DNA from: DATHSN01 sp035464115
GTDB lineage: Bacteria; Actinomycetota; Acidimicrobiia; Acidimicrobiales; SKKL01
Direction of reading: 5' to 3'
Length of the DNA stretch: 12,350 nucleotides
Assembly: GCA_035464115.1 (NCBI GenBank)
Contig: DATHSN010000324.1
Span: forward strand, 1-12,350
The number at the start of each line of letters is the position of its first letter. Position 1 is the first letter of the stretch. This document shows positions 7,725 to 12,350 of the stretch, in pieces. A model generated the notes under the pieces. The model was not told the origin of the DNA. It saw nothing but the letters and a program-made list of their open reading frames with translations, and did no database searches. Both the position numbers and the translations under genes were made by a program.

Positions 7725-7735
7725 AGGAGCACCTC

Positions 7736-9400
7736 ATGGTCGACACCACGATGACGCGAGCACGCGCCGAGGAGGTCGTGCCCCGGGAGGGGCCGCCGCT
7801 CGGCGGTTCGATCCGACGGGCCCGACTGACCGAGCTGGCCGAGCTGGCGGTCACCGTCGATCTCCGGCCGACCCTCGAGGTGGAGGCGCCGGGCAACGGC
7901 CGCCCCCTCGGTGAGATCCCCCACGGGACCGCCGACGACGTCGTCGCAGCGGTGGCGCGGGCCCGAGAGGCGCAGCGCGACTGGGCTCGGCGACCGCTCG
8001 GCGAGCGCGCCGAGGTGATCGAGCGGTTCGGCCGTCGGGTGCTCGACCACCAGCACGAGGTGCTCGACCTGATCCAGCTGGAGGGTGGCAAGACCCGCAC
8101 CGACGCGTTCGAGGAGGTGCTCGACGTCGCGTTGGTGTCGAGCTACTACGCCCGCAGCGCCCGCCACCACCTGGCGCCCCGACGCCGCCGGGGCGCGGTG
8201 CCGCTGCTCACCCGGGCCGTCGAGCACCACCACCCACTCGGGGTCGTCGGGATCATCGCCCCGTGGAACTACCCGTTGTCGTTGTCCGCGGGCGACGCGG
8301 TCCCGGCGCTGATGGCCGGCAACGCGGTGGTGCTCAAGCCCGACGTCGCCACCCCGTTCACGGGTCTGTGGGTGGCCGAGCAGCTGGCCCACGCCGGCGT
8401 GCCACCGGGGGTCGTGCAGGTGGTCACCGGTCCCGGCGCCGAGCTCGGGGAGCCACTCATCGACCACGTCGACTTCCTCATGTTCACCGGGAGCACCGCC
8501 ACCGGCCGCATCGTGGCCCGACAGGCAGCGGCGCGGCTCATCGGCTCGTCGCTCGAGCTCGGCGGGAAGAACGCGCTCATCGTGCTGGCCGACGCCGACC
8601 TCGAGCGGGCCGTGGCTGGCGCGTTGCGGGCCTGCTTCGCCAACGCCGGCCAGCTGTGCATCTCGGCCGAGCGCCTCTTCGTGGAGGAGGCCATCTGGGA
8701 CGACTTCGTCCCGCGGTTCGCCGCCGCCGCCCGCGACCTGCGCCTCTCGGTGGTGCTCGACTGGGTGGGGGAGATGGGCTCGTTGGCGTCGGCCGACCAG
8801 CTCGCGACGGTGCGCCGCCACCTCGACGACGCGCGGGCCAAGGGCGCCACCGTGCTCGCCGGCGGGTCGCTGCGTCCCGACATCGGTCCCTACGTGCTCG
8901 AGCCCACGGTGCTCACCGACGTCACCCCCGAGATGGAGCTCTTCCGCGAGGAGACGTTCGGCCCGGTGGTGGCGGTCACGCGGGTCCGCGACGCCGACGA
9001 GGCGGTCGAGCTCGCCAACGACAGCCGCTACGGGCTGAGCTTCAGCGTGTGGTCGCGCGACACCGGCCGAGCCCGACGGCTGGCGACCCGCCTGCAGGCC
9101 GGCACCGTGAACGTGAACGATCCGTACGCGGCCGGCTGGGCGTCGATGGACGCGCCGATGGGCGGGATGAAGGACTCGGGTGTCGGGCGTCGCCACGGCG
9201 CGGCGGGGATCCTCAAGTACACCGAGACCCAGACCGTCGCCGTCCAACGCCTCGCCCCGCTGATGGCGCCGCCGTTCCTCGACGCCGACCGCTACGCCGA
9301 GCTGGTCACCCGCCTGGTGCGGATGCTGCCCGACCTGCCCGTGCGGCGTTGGCGTCCGACGCTGCGTCGCCGGGCAACCTACCGCCGGGCACGGGACTGA
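7736..9400 (+). CDS. gabD2: Aldehyde dehydrogenase, succinate-semialdehyde dehydrogenase (GabD2)-like
   Basis: This 554-residue enzyme of the aldehyde dehydrogenase superfamily oxidises an aldehyde to an acid with NAD(P)+. Catalytic residues have canonical spacing: N178 in APWNYP, K201 in VVLKPD, general base E274 in LELGGKN, nucleophile C308 in NAGQLCIS, and E406 in EETFGPV. Local text (LMFTGSTATG, ACFANAGQLCISAER, APMGGM, SGVGRRHG) closely matches what I recall of mycobacterial GabD2. Succinate semialdehyde or a similar omega-semialdehyde is therefore the best guess, though GabD2-like proteins may take other aldehydes. It is longer than the usual 500-520 because of a roughly 20-residue leader and an Arg-rich tail (residues 537-554). 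The ATG at 7736 follows AGGAG by 6 nt. It lies 91 bp after the amidase. The convergent next gene ends 12 bp downstream. Confidence 0.9.
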   Translation: MVDTTMTRARAEEVVPREGPPLGGSIRRARLTELAELAVTVDLRPTLEVEAPGNGRPLGEIPHGTADDVVAAVARAREAQRDWARRPLGERAEVIERFGRRVLDHQHEVLDLIQLEGGKTRTDAFEEVLDVALVSSYYARSARHHLAPRRRRGAVPLLTRAVEHHHPLGVVGIIAPWNYPLSLSAGDAVPALMAGNAVVLKPDVATPFTGLWVAEQLAHAGVPPGVVQVVTGPGAELGEPLIDHVDFLMFTGSTATGRIVARQAAARLIGSSLELGGKNALIVLADADLERAVAGALRACFANAGQLCISAERLFVEEAIWDDFVPRFAAAARDLRLSVVLDWVGEMGSLASADQLATVRRHLDDARAKGATVLAGGSLRPDIGPYVLEPTVLTDVTPEMELFREETFGPVVAVTRVRDADEAVELANDSRYGLSFSVWSRDTGRARRLATRLQAGTVNVNDPYAAGWASMDAPMGGMKDSGVGRRHGAAGILKYTETQTVAVQRLAPLMAPPFLDADRYAELVTRLVRMLPDLPVRRWRPTLRRRATYRRARD

Positions 9401-9408
9401 CCCGGGTC
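9399..9408. repeat. GACCCGGGTC palindrome, copy 2 of 3
   Basis: This perfect 10-bp palindrome overlaps the dehydrogenase TGA stop and fills most of the 12-bp gap before the convergent gene's stop. The core is identical to those at 2412-2421 and 10299-10308. With arms of five bases and no loop, it is not an RNA terminator. Confidence 0.3.
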
Positions 9409-9412
9409 GTGT

Positions 9413-10189
9413 TCAGGCCGCCCAGCGGCAGGACCAGGGGCCCCACCCCTGCTCCGCCCACAGCGCGAACGCGACCCGACTGTTCACCCACGGATCGGTG
9501 ATCTGCGACCACGAGTAGCCCATGGCCGCGACCATCCCACGGTGGACGGTGTTGATCTGGAACAGGCCCCAGTTGCCCCCGCCCGGGCTCGCGACCCACG
9601 GCCGGTGCGTCGACTCGCACCACGCGACCCGGACGGCCGACTCCGCGGCCCACCCGGCGCCGTTCTCGTTCCACACGTCGCGGATGATGTCGGCCGGTGC
9701 GGTGGGCCGGCACTCGGGGATGCCACCGGGTCGGGTGCCGGTCGCGGCGACGTGCTCGGGGCTCTCGGCGAAGTGGGCGAGCAGCTTGGTGCGGCTCATC
9801 CCGTCGCGGGCCCGGGCCACCCAGTAGGCGGCGCCGCCGGCGTCGGGCTCGCGGTCGAGGACGTTGCGGTAGAGCGTGGTGACGAACTGCTGGTCGTCGA
9901 TGCGCCCGTAGGTCGTGATCCACTCGCCCGACCCCATGAAGGCGCTGGCGATGGCGCCGTAGGGCTGGCACGACGCCAGCTGGTCGCTCCAGTAGGCGAG
10001 GCCGGCCGCGTCGGGCTCGCGGTCGAACACCGCCGAGTAGAGGCGGATGACCGCGTCCTCGGACGTGCCGGAGGCGGCTGCGGCAGGACGGGCGTCGACC
10101 CCGCCGAGTCCGAGCGCGAGGCCGGCGACGACGAGGAGCGAGGCGAGGAGTCGGCGCGAGGCGCGCGACGAGGAGTGGGGGGTGGTCAC
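9413..10189 (-). CDS. Secreted DUF4214 plus lysozyme/transglycosylase-like cell-wall hydrolase
   Basis: This 258-residue exported protein has an Arg-rich start with SRR (11-13), a hydrophobic core and a likely cleavage after AAAA near residue 39, so Sec export is likely and Tat possible. Two DUF4214 modules follow (about 46-90 and 101-146), each with an RLY/TLY start, DREPD, and G..YW. The C-terminal region (about 167-258) is lysozyme/SLT-like, with WCES (190-193), where E192 is the likely catalytic Glu, GLFQIN (208-213) and a final WGPWSC. C191 and C254 probably pair in a disulfide, as in actinobacterial resuscitation-factor-type domains. It should cleave peptidoglycan outside the membrane; DUF4214 may bind the envelope. 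The start is GTG at 10189; GGAGG (10200-10204) lies 10 nt upstream and is partly inside a hairpin. It converges with the dehydrogenase and diverges from the DUF4383 gene. Confidence 0.88.
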   Translation of the reverse strand: MTTPHSSSRASRRLLASLLVVAGLALGLGGVDARPAAAASGTSEDAVIRLYSAVFDREPDAAGLAYWSDQLASCQPYGAIASAFMGSGEWITTYGRIDDQQFVTTLYRNVLDREPDAGGAAYWVARARDGMSRTKLLAHFAESPEHVAATGTRPGGIPECRPTAPADIIRDVWNENGAGWAAESAVRVAWCESTHRPWVASPGGGNWGLFQINTVHRGMVAAMGYSWSQITDPWVNSRVAFALWAEQGWGPWSCRWAA

Positions 10190-10201
10190 GGGGGGTGCAC
10201 C

Positions 10202-10248
10202 TCCGGTCGGGTGCTCGACAGACGTTCATCCCGTCGATCCCGACCGGA
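10202..10248 (-). promoter_or_regulatory. Long leader hairpin overlapping the cell-wall hydrolase SD
   Basis: TCCGGTCGGG (10202-10211) and CCCGACCGGA (10239-10248) are perfectly complementary over 10 bp. An inner TCGAC (10215-10219) pairs with GTCGA (10233-10237), across a 3x1 internal loop, leaving a 13-nt apical loop. In the minus-strand mRNA the 3' arm contains the first three bases of the GGAGG ribosome-binding site (10204-10200). Folding would therefore partly hide that site. It could also, or instead, act as a DNA operator. I could not match it to a known riboswitch class. Confidence 0.5.
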
Positions 10249-10262
10249 TGCGTCGAACATTG

Positions 10263-10280
10263 CGGTTCCGTTACGAACCG
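10263..10280. repeat. CGGTTC-N6-GAACCG inverted repeat
   Basis: This perfect 6+6+6 inverted repeat lies around the predicted transcription start (about 10276) of the cell-wall hydrolase. It could be an operator that blocks transcription when occupied, or a small hairpin at the mRNA 5' end. No known regulator is recognised. Confidence 0.35.
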
Positions 10281-10282
10281 AC

Positions 10283-10310
10283 ACCGTAGCGACATTTCGA
10301 CCCGGGTCGA
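10283..10310 (-). promoter_or_regulatory. Candidate promoter of the cell-wall hydrolase gene
   Basis: On the minus strand, TCGACC (10310-10305) and TACGGT (10288-10283) are separated by 16 nt, a moderate match to a housekeeping sigma promoter. Transcription would begin near 10276, leaving a leader of about 87 nt that holds the 10202-10248 hairpin. The -35 overlaps the palindrome at 10297-10310. Confidence 0.35.
10297..10310. repeat. TCGACCCGGGTCGA palindrome, copy 3 of 3
   Basis: This perfect 14-bp palindrome is the longest of the three copies sharing the GACCCGGGTC core. It covers the candidate -35 of the cell-wall hydrolase promoter, a position suited to a repressor. Confidence 0.4.
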
Positions 10311-10316
10311 CCTGCG

Positions 10317-10334
10317 CCGTGACGGATGTCACGG
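10317..10334. promoter_or_regulatory. Crp/GlxR-like operator
   Basis: CCGTGAC-GGAT-GTCACGG is a perfect 18-bp palindrome. It contains GTGA-N6-TCAC, the core of Crp/GlxR (cAMP receptor family) sites, whose consensus is TGTGA-N6-TCACA. Its centre lies about 50 bp upstream of the predicted hydrolase start and about 75 bp upstream of the predicted DUF4383 start, so it could serve either gene. Mycobacterial Crp is known to control the cell-wall gene rpfA, which makes the context plausible. Confidence 0.5.
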
Positions 10335-10366
10335 AGACCGGGCCGAGACGGGGCGCGCGCCCGGAC

Positions 10367-10393
10367 GGCTTGGCTCGAGGGGGCGGTGGGTAA
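10367..10393 (+). promoter_or_regulatory. Stress-sigma (SigB/SigF-like) promoter candidate for the DUF4383 gene
   Basis: GGCTT (10367-10371), 16 nt, then GGGTAA (10388-10393) resembles the GTTT-N15-17-GGGTA(T/A/C) promoters of actinobacterial general-stress sigma factors, with one mismatch in the upstream box. It would start transcription near 10400, giving a leader of about 30 nt with GGAGG at 10419-10423. A housekeeping reading with TAACGA at 10391-10396 as -10 is also possible. Confidence 0.35.
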
Positions 10394-10429
10394 CGAGAGG
10401 AGACCCGACACCCCGACCGGAGGACCACC

Positions 10430-10969
10430 ATGGAACGCCACGACACCGGCACCCCGACCGCCGACACCCGCCGCGGTGCGGCTGCGAGCGGGCGCGACGC
10501 GACCGAGCCCTACGGGCTGACCTCGATCCAGAAGGCCGCAGCCGTCGTCGGCGCCGTCTTCCTGCTGATCGGCATCGCCGGCTTCATCCCCGGGATCACG
10601 ACCAACGTCGACGAGATCCAGTGGGCGGGCCACGAGTCCGAGGCCCAGCTGTTCGACATCTTCCAGGTCTCGATCCTGCACAACATCGTGCACCTCGCGT
10701 TCGGCGTGCTCGGCCTGGCCGCGGCCAAGGCCCTGAACGCGTCGCGGCTGTTCCTCCTCGGGGGCGGGCTCGTGTACCTGGCCCTGTTCGTCTACGGGAT
10801 CGTCATCGACAAGGAGAGCGACGCGAACTTCGTGCCGGTGAACGAGGCCGACGACTGGTTGCACCTCGGCCTCGGTGCCGGGATGATCCTGCTCGGCGCC
10901 GCGCTCTGGTCCCACAGCGCCGAGGAGAAGCAGCGCTACCTCACCTCGCCGACCACCCGGGTGCGCTGA
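10430..10969 (+). CDS. DUF4383 family integral membrane protein
   Basis: This is a 179-residue protein. About 30 hydrophilic residues precede four hydrophobic segments at roughly 36-55, 84-104, 106-126 and 142-163. The text matches DUF4383: IAGFIPGITTN after the first helix, FQVSILHNIVHLAFGVLGLA, then LYGIVIDKESDANFVPVNEADDWLHLGLG in close variant form. No enzymatic role is known for the family and no catalytic residues stand out; the conserved His residues in LHNIVH and WLHLGLG could bind a metal or cofactor, which is speculation. The ATG at 10430 follows GGAGG (10419-10423) by 6 nt. The upstream promoter looks stress-sigma-like, suggesting an envelope stress role. It is divergent from the cell-wall hydrolase and 37 bp ahead of the PLP enzyme. 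Confidence 0.92.
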   Translation: MERHDTGTPTADTRRGAAASGRDATEPYGLTSIQKAAAVVGAVFLLIGIAGFIPGITTNVDEIQWAGHESEAQLFDIFQVSILHNIVHLAFGVLGLAAAKALNASRLFLLGGGLVYLALFVYGIVIDKESDANFVPVNEADDWLHLGLGAGMILLGAALWSHSAEEKQRYLTSPTTRVR

Positions 10970-10994
10970 GCCGGTCGCGCCGGGCGGGCGATGC

Positions 10995-11000
10995 CATGCT
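10995..11000 (+). promoter_or_regulatory. Possible leaderless -10 element for the PLP enzyme gene
   Basis: CATGCT, one base off the TANNNT pattern, is followed by exactly 6 nt and then the ATG at 11007. The spacing is the same as for the amidase, and no Shine-Dalgarno is present. Translation coupled to readthrough from the DUF4383 gene is the alternative. Confidence 0.35.
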
Positions 11001-11006
11001 GTGGGC

Positions 11007-12260
11007 ATGGAGCTCTCCCAGCACGGCCGCCCGGTCGACGACGTCATCGCCGACCTCGAGGCCAAGCGCGTCGACGACGTGAAGTGGACCGAGGGCAAGG
11101 CCTTCGGGATGATCTACGACGGCGGCCCGTCGGTCCACGAGGTCGCCGAACGGGCCGCCCGTCTGTACCTGCACGAGAACGCGCTGAACACCAAGGCGTT
11201 CCCCTCGCTCGGCCAGATCCAATCCGAGGCGGTGGGATGGACGGCGTCGCTGCTGCACGGCCCCACCGCCGCCGGGTTCCTCACCAGCGGTGGCACCGAG
11301 TCGATCCTGTGCGCGGTGCTCGCCGCCCGCGAGCGGGGGCACGCCGAGCGGGGGATCACCCAGCCCGAGATCGTGCTGGCCGAGAGCGCCCACGCGGCGT
11401 TCCACAAGGGCGCCCACCTGTTCGGGCTCACCGTGCGCAAGGCGCCGGTGCGCGACGACTGGACCGCCGACGTCGACGCCATGGCCGAGCTCGTGAGCGA
11501 CGACACGGTGCTCGTGGTGGGCTCGGCGCCGCAGTACCCGCAGGGCGTCGTCGACCCGATCCCCGAGATCGCCGCGCTGGCGGCGTCGGTCGGCGCGAAC
11601 TGCCACGTCGACGCCTGCATGGGTGGGTTCGTGCTGCCCTTCGTCGAGATGCTCGGGCGTCACGTGCCGCCGTGGGACTTCCGCGTCGAGGGCGTCACGT
11701 CGATCTCGGCCGACATCCACAAGCTGGGCTACGCGCCGAAGGGTGTGTCGGTCATCCTGCACCGCACCAAGGAGCTGCGGCGCTACCAGACCTTCGTGTT
11801 CGACGGGTGGCTCGGCGGCTTCTACGCCTCGCCCAACCTGCAGGGCACCCGCTCGGGACTGCCGATGGCCACGGCGTGGGCGGTCATGCAGCACCTGGGC
11901 ATCGACGGCTACGTCGAGCTCACCCGCACCACGCTCGCCAACGCCGATGCCATGCGCGCCGGGATCGCCGCCATCGACGGTGTGCGGGTGCTGGGCGACG
12001 GCCAGTACCACCTGGTGGCGCTGAGCCACGACCCCGAGGCGGCCGGCGAGCCGGTCGACGTGTTCGCCCTCGGCGACGCGTTGTTGCGTCGGGGCTGGTT
12101 CCACGACCGCCAGGGGCCGCCCGACTCGCTGCACTCCACGGTGAGCAACTCGAACACCGGGGTCATCGACCACTACCTGGCCGACCTGGCCGAGTGCGTG
12201 GCCGAGGTGCGCGGCGAGCGCGCCGACGACCGCTCCACCAACTACGCCACCTTGGAGTAG
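11007..12260 (+). CDS. PLP-dependent lyase/decarboxylase, sphingosine-1-phosphate-lyase-like
   Basis: This 417-residue fold-type I PLP enzyme belongs to the group II decarboxylase superfamily. PLP would be bound by K239 in ISADIHKLGYAPKG, with D202 in HVDACMGGF contacting the ring nitrogen, H129 in AHAAFHKGA stacking on the ring, and SGGTES (94-99) in the phosphate-binding loop. ISADIHKLGYAPKG and GGFYASPNLQGTRSG resemble sphingosine-1-phosphate lyase more than glutamate decarboxylase. S1P lyase splits phosphorylated sphingoid bases into a fatty aldehyde and phosphoethanolamine. No N-terminal membrane helix is present, so a soluble enzyme acting on another amino acid or amino-alcohol phosphate is equally possible. 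The start is taken at ATG 11007; a GTG at 11001 would add two residues. It lies 37 bp after the DUF4383 gene. Confidence 0.9.
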   Translation: MELSQHGRPVDDVIADLEAKRVDDVKWTEGKAFGMIYDGGPSVHEVAERAARLYLHENALNTKAFPSLGQIQSEAVGWTASLLHGPTAAGFLTSGGTESILCAVLAARERGHAERGITQPEIVLAESAHAAFHKGAHLFGLTVRKAPVRDDWTADVDAMAELVSDDTVLVVGSAPQYPQGVVDPIPEIAALAASVGANCHVDACMGGFVLPFVEMLGRHVPPWDFRVEGVTSISADIHKLGYAPKGVSVILHRTKELRRYQTFVFDGWLGGFYASPNLQGTRSGLPMATAWAVMQHLGIDGYVELTRTTLANADAMRAGIAAIDGVRVLGDGQYHLVALSHDPEAAGEPVDVFALGDALLRRGWFHDRQGPPDSLHSTVSNSNTGVIDHYLADLAECVAEVRGERADDRSTNYATLE

Positions 12261-12302
12261 CCCGCGCTCCCCGGCGCGCGCAGCGCACCAGGTCGGCGCA
12301 GG

Positions 12303-12316
12303 TGCAACGTGTTCTA
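12303..12316. promoter_or_regulatory. KstR-type operator (TNNAACNNGTTNNA)
   Basis: TGCAACGTGTTCTA matches every fixed position of the consensus I recall for KstR, a TetR-family repressor of sterol and lipid catabolism in actinobacteria. It overlaps a possible -10 (TACGTG, 12315-12320) and lies 22 bp before a possible GTG start at 12338, where bound repressor would block transcription. The regulated gene would be almost wholly outside the window. A related TetR repressor could use the same motif. Confidence 0.45.
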
Positions 12317-12337
12317 CGTGTGTGCGAGAGTGGCGGC

Positions 12338-12350
12338 GTGGCACGGGGGG
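12338..12350 (+). CDS. Possible start of a gene cut by the right edge
   Basis: A GTG at 12338 follows the -10-like TACGTG (12315-12320) by a distance that would give a leader of about 11 nt. Only four codons are visible and there is no clear ribosome-binding site. No function can be assigned. The call rests on the promoter-like layout and the need for a gene to explain the operator at 12303-12316. Confidence 0.2.

Noticed and set aside
6259..9247. Long minus-strand open frames opposite the amidase and dehydrogenase
   Set aside because: Compositionally biased shadows in GC-rich DNA; no motif, no ribosome-binding site, and full overlap with confident genes.
10190..10276. A known c-di-AMP (ydaO-type) riboswitch
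   Set aside because: I could not find its conserved multi-helix elements; only one hairpin is evident and the leader is short.
9542..10393. A 283-codon plus-strand open frame across the cell-wall hydrolase and its leader
   Set aside because: Shadow frame; the minus strand encodes a signal peptide, two DUF4214 modules and a lysozyme-like domain.
10326..10520. A 64-codon open frame starting inside the Crp-like palindrome
   Set aside because: No SD, Arg/Pro-rich, and it runs out of frame into the DUF4383 gene.
12261..12290. GCGCT/AGCGC pairing after the PLP enzyme as a terminator
   Set aside because: Short stem, 13-nt GC-rich loop and no T-run; too weak to call.

Overview
This is a gene-dense, very GC-rich window with strong G/C third-position bias. 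GTG starts, leaderless-looking genes, DUF4214 modules, a DUF4383 membrane protein and a GabD2-type aldehyde dehydrogenase together suggest an actinobacterium, most plausibly class Acidimicrobiia. That placement is inference; there is no rRNA or tRNA to confirm it. I see no insertion sequence, phage gene, CRISPR array or integrase, and no gap between genes reaches 300 bases.

Layout, left to right. (1) On the minus strand, the N-terminal 328 residues of a methyl-accepting chemotaxis protein run off the left edge; upstream of it is a complete APC-family amino-acid permease. (2) A divergent control region at 2349-2480 carries two copies of one inverted repeat plus an overlapping palindrome. (3) Four plus-strand genes follow: a large cell-surface protein (DUF2510, membrane helix, ZU5-like domain, unknown helical region, DUF2135/YfaP-like domain), a type I Baeyer-Villiger monooxygenase, a NylA-like amidase and a GabD2-like semialdehyde dehydrogenase. 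(4) A convergent secreted DUF4214-lysozyme/transglycosylase gene lies on the minus strand. (5) A 240-bp divergent control region holds an SD-overlapping hairpin, a Crp/GlxR-like site, other palindromes and a stress-sigma-like promoter. (6) A DUF4383 membrane protein and a sphingosine-1-phosphate-lyase-like PLP enzyme follow on the plus strand. (7) At the right edge a sequence fitting the KstR operator consensus precedes a possible GTG start of a gene cut by the window.

How the genes may work together: the monooxygenase, amidase and dehydrogenase sit side by side in one orientation. By family they could form a ring-opening route: cyclic ketone to lactone, cyclic or linear amide hydrolysis, and oxidation of the resulting omega-semialdehyde to a dicarboxylate. 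A lactone hydrolase, an alcohol dehydrogenase and an aminotransferase are not in the window, and each gene seems to have its own start signals, so this is a hypothesis. The cell-wall hydrolase and the DUF4383 gene share a regulatory region that suggests growth-state or stress control. The regulatory DNA, rather than any single gene, holds the least expected signals here.
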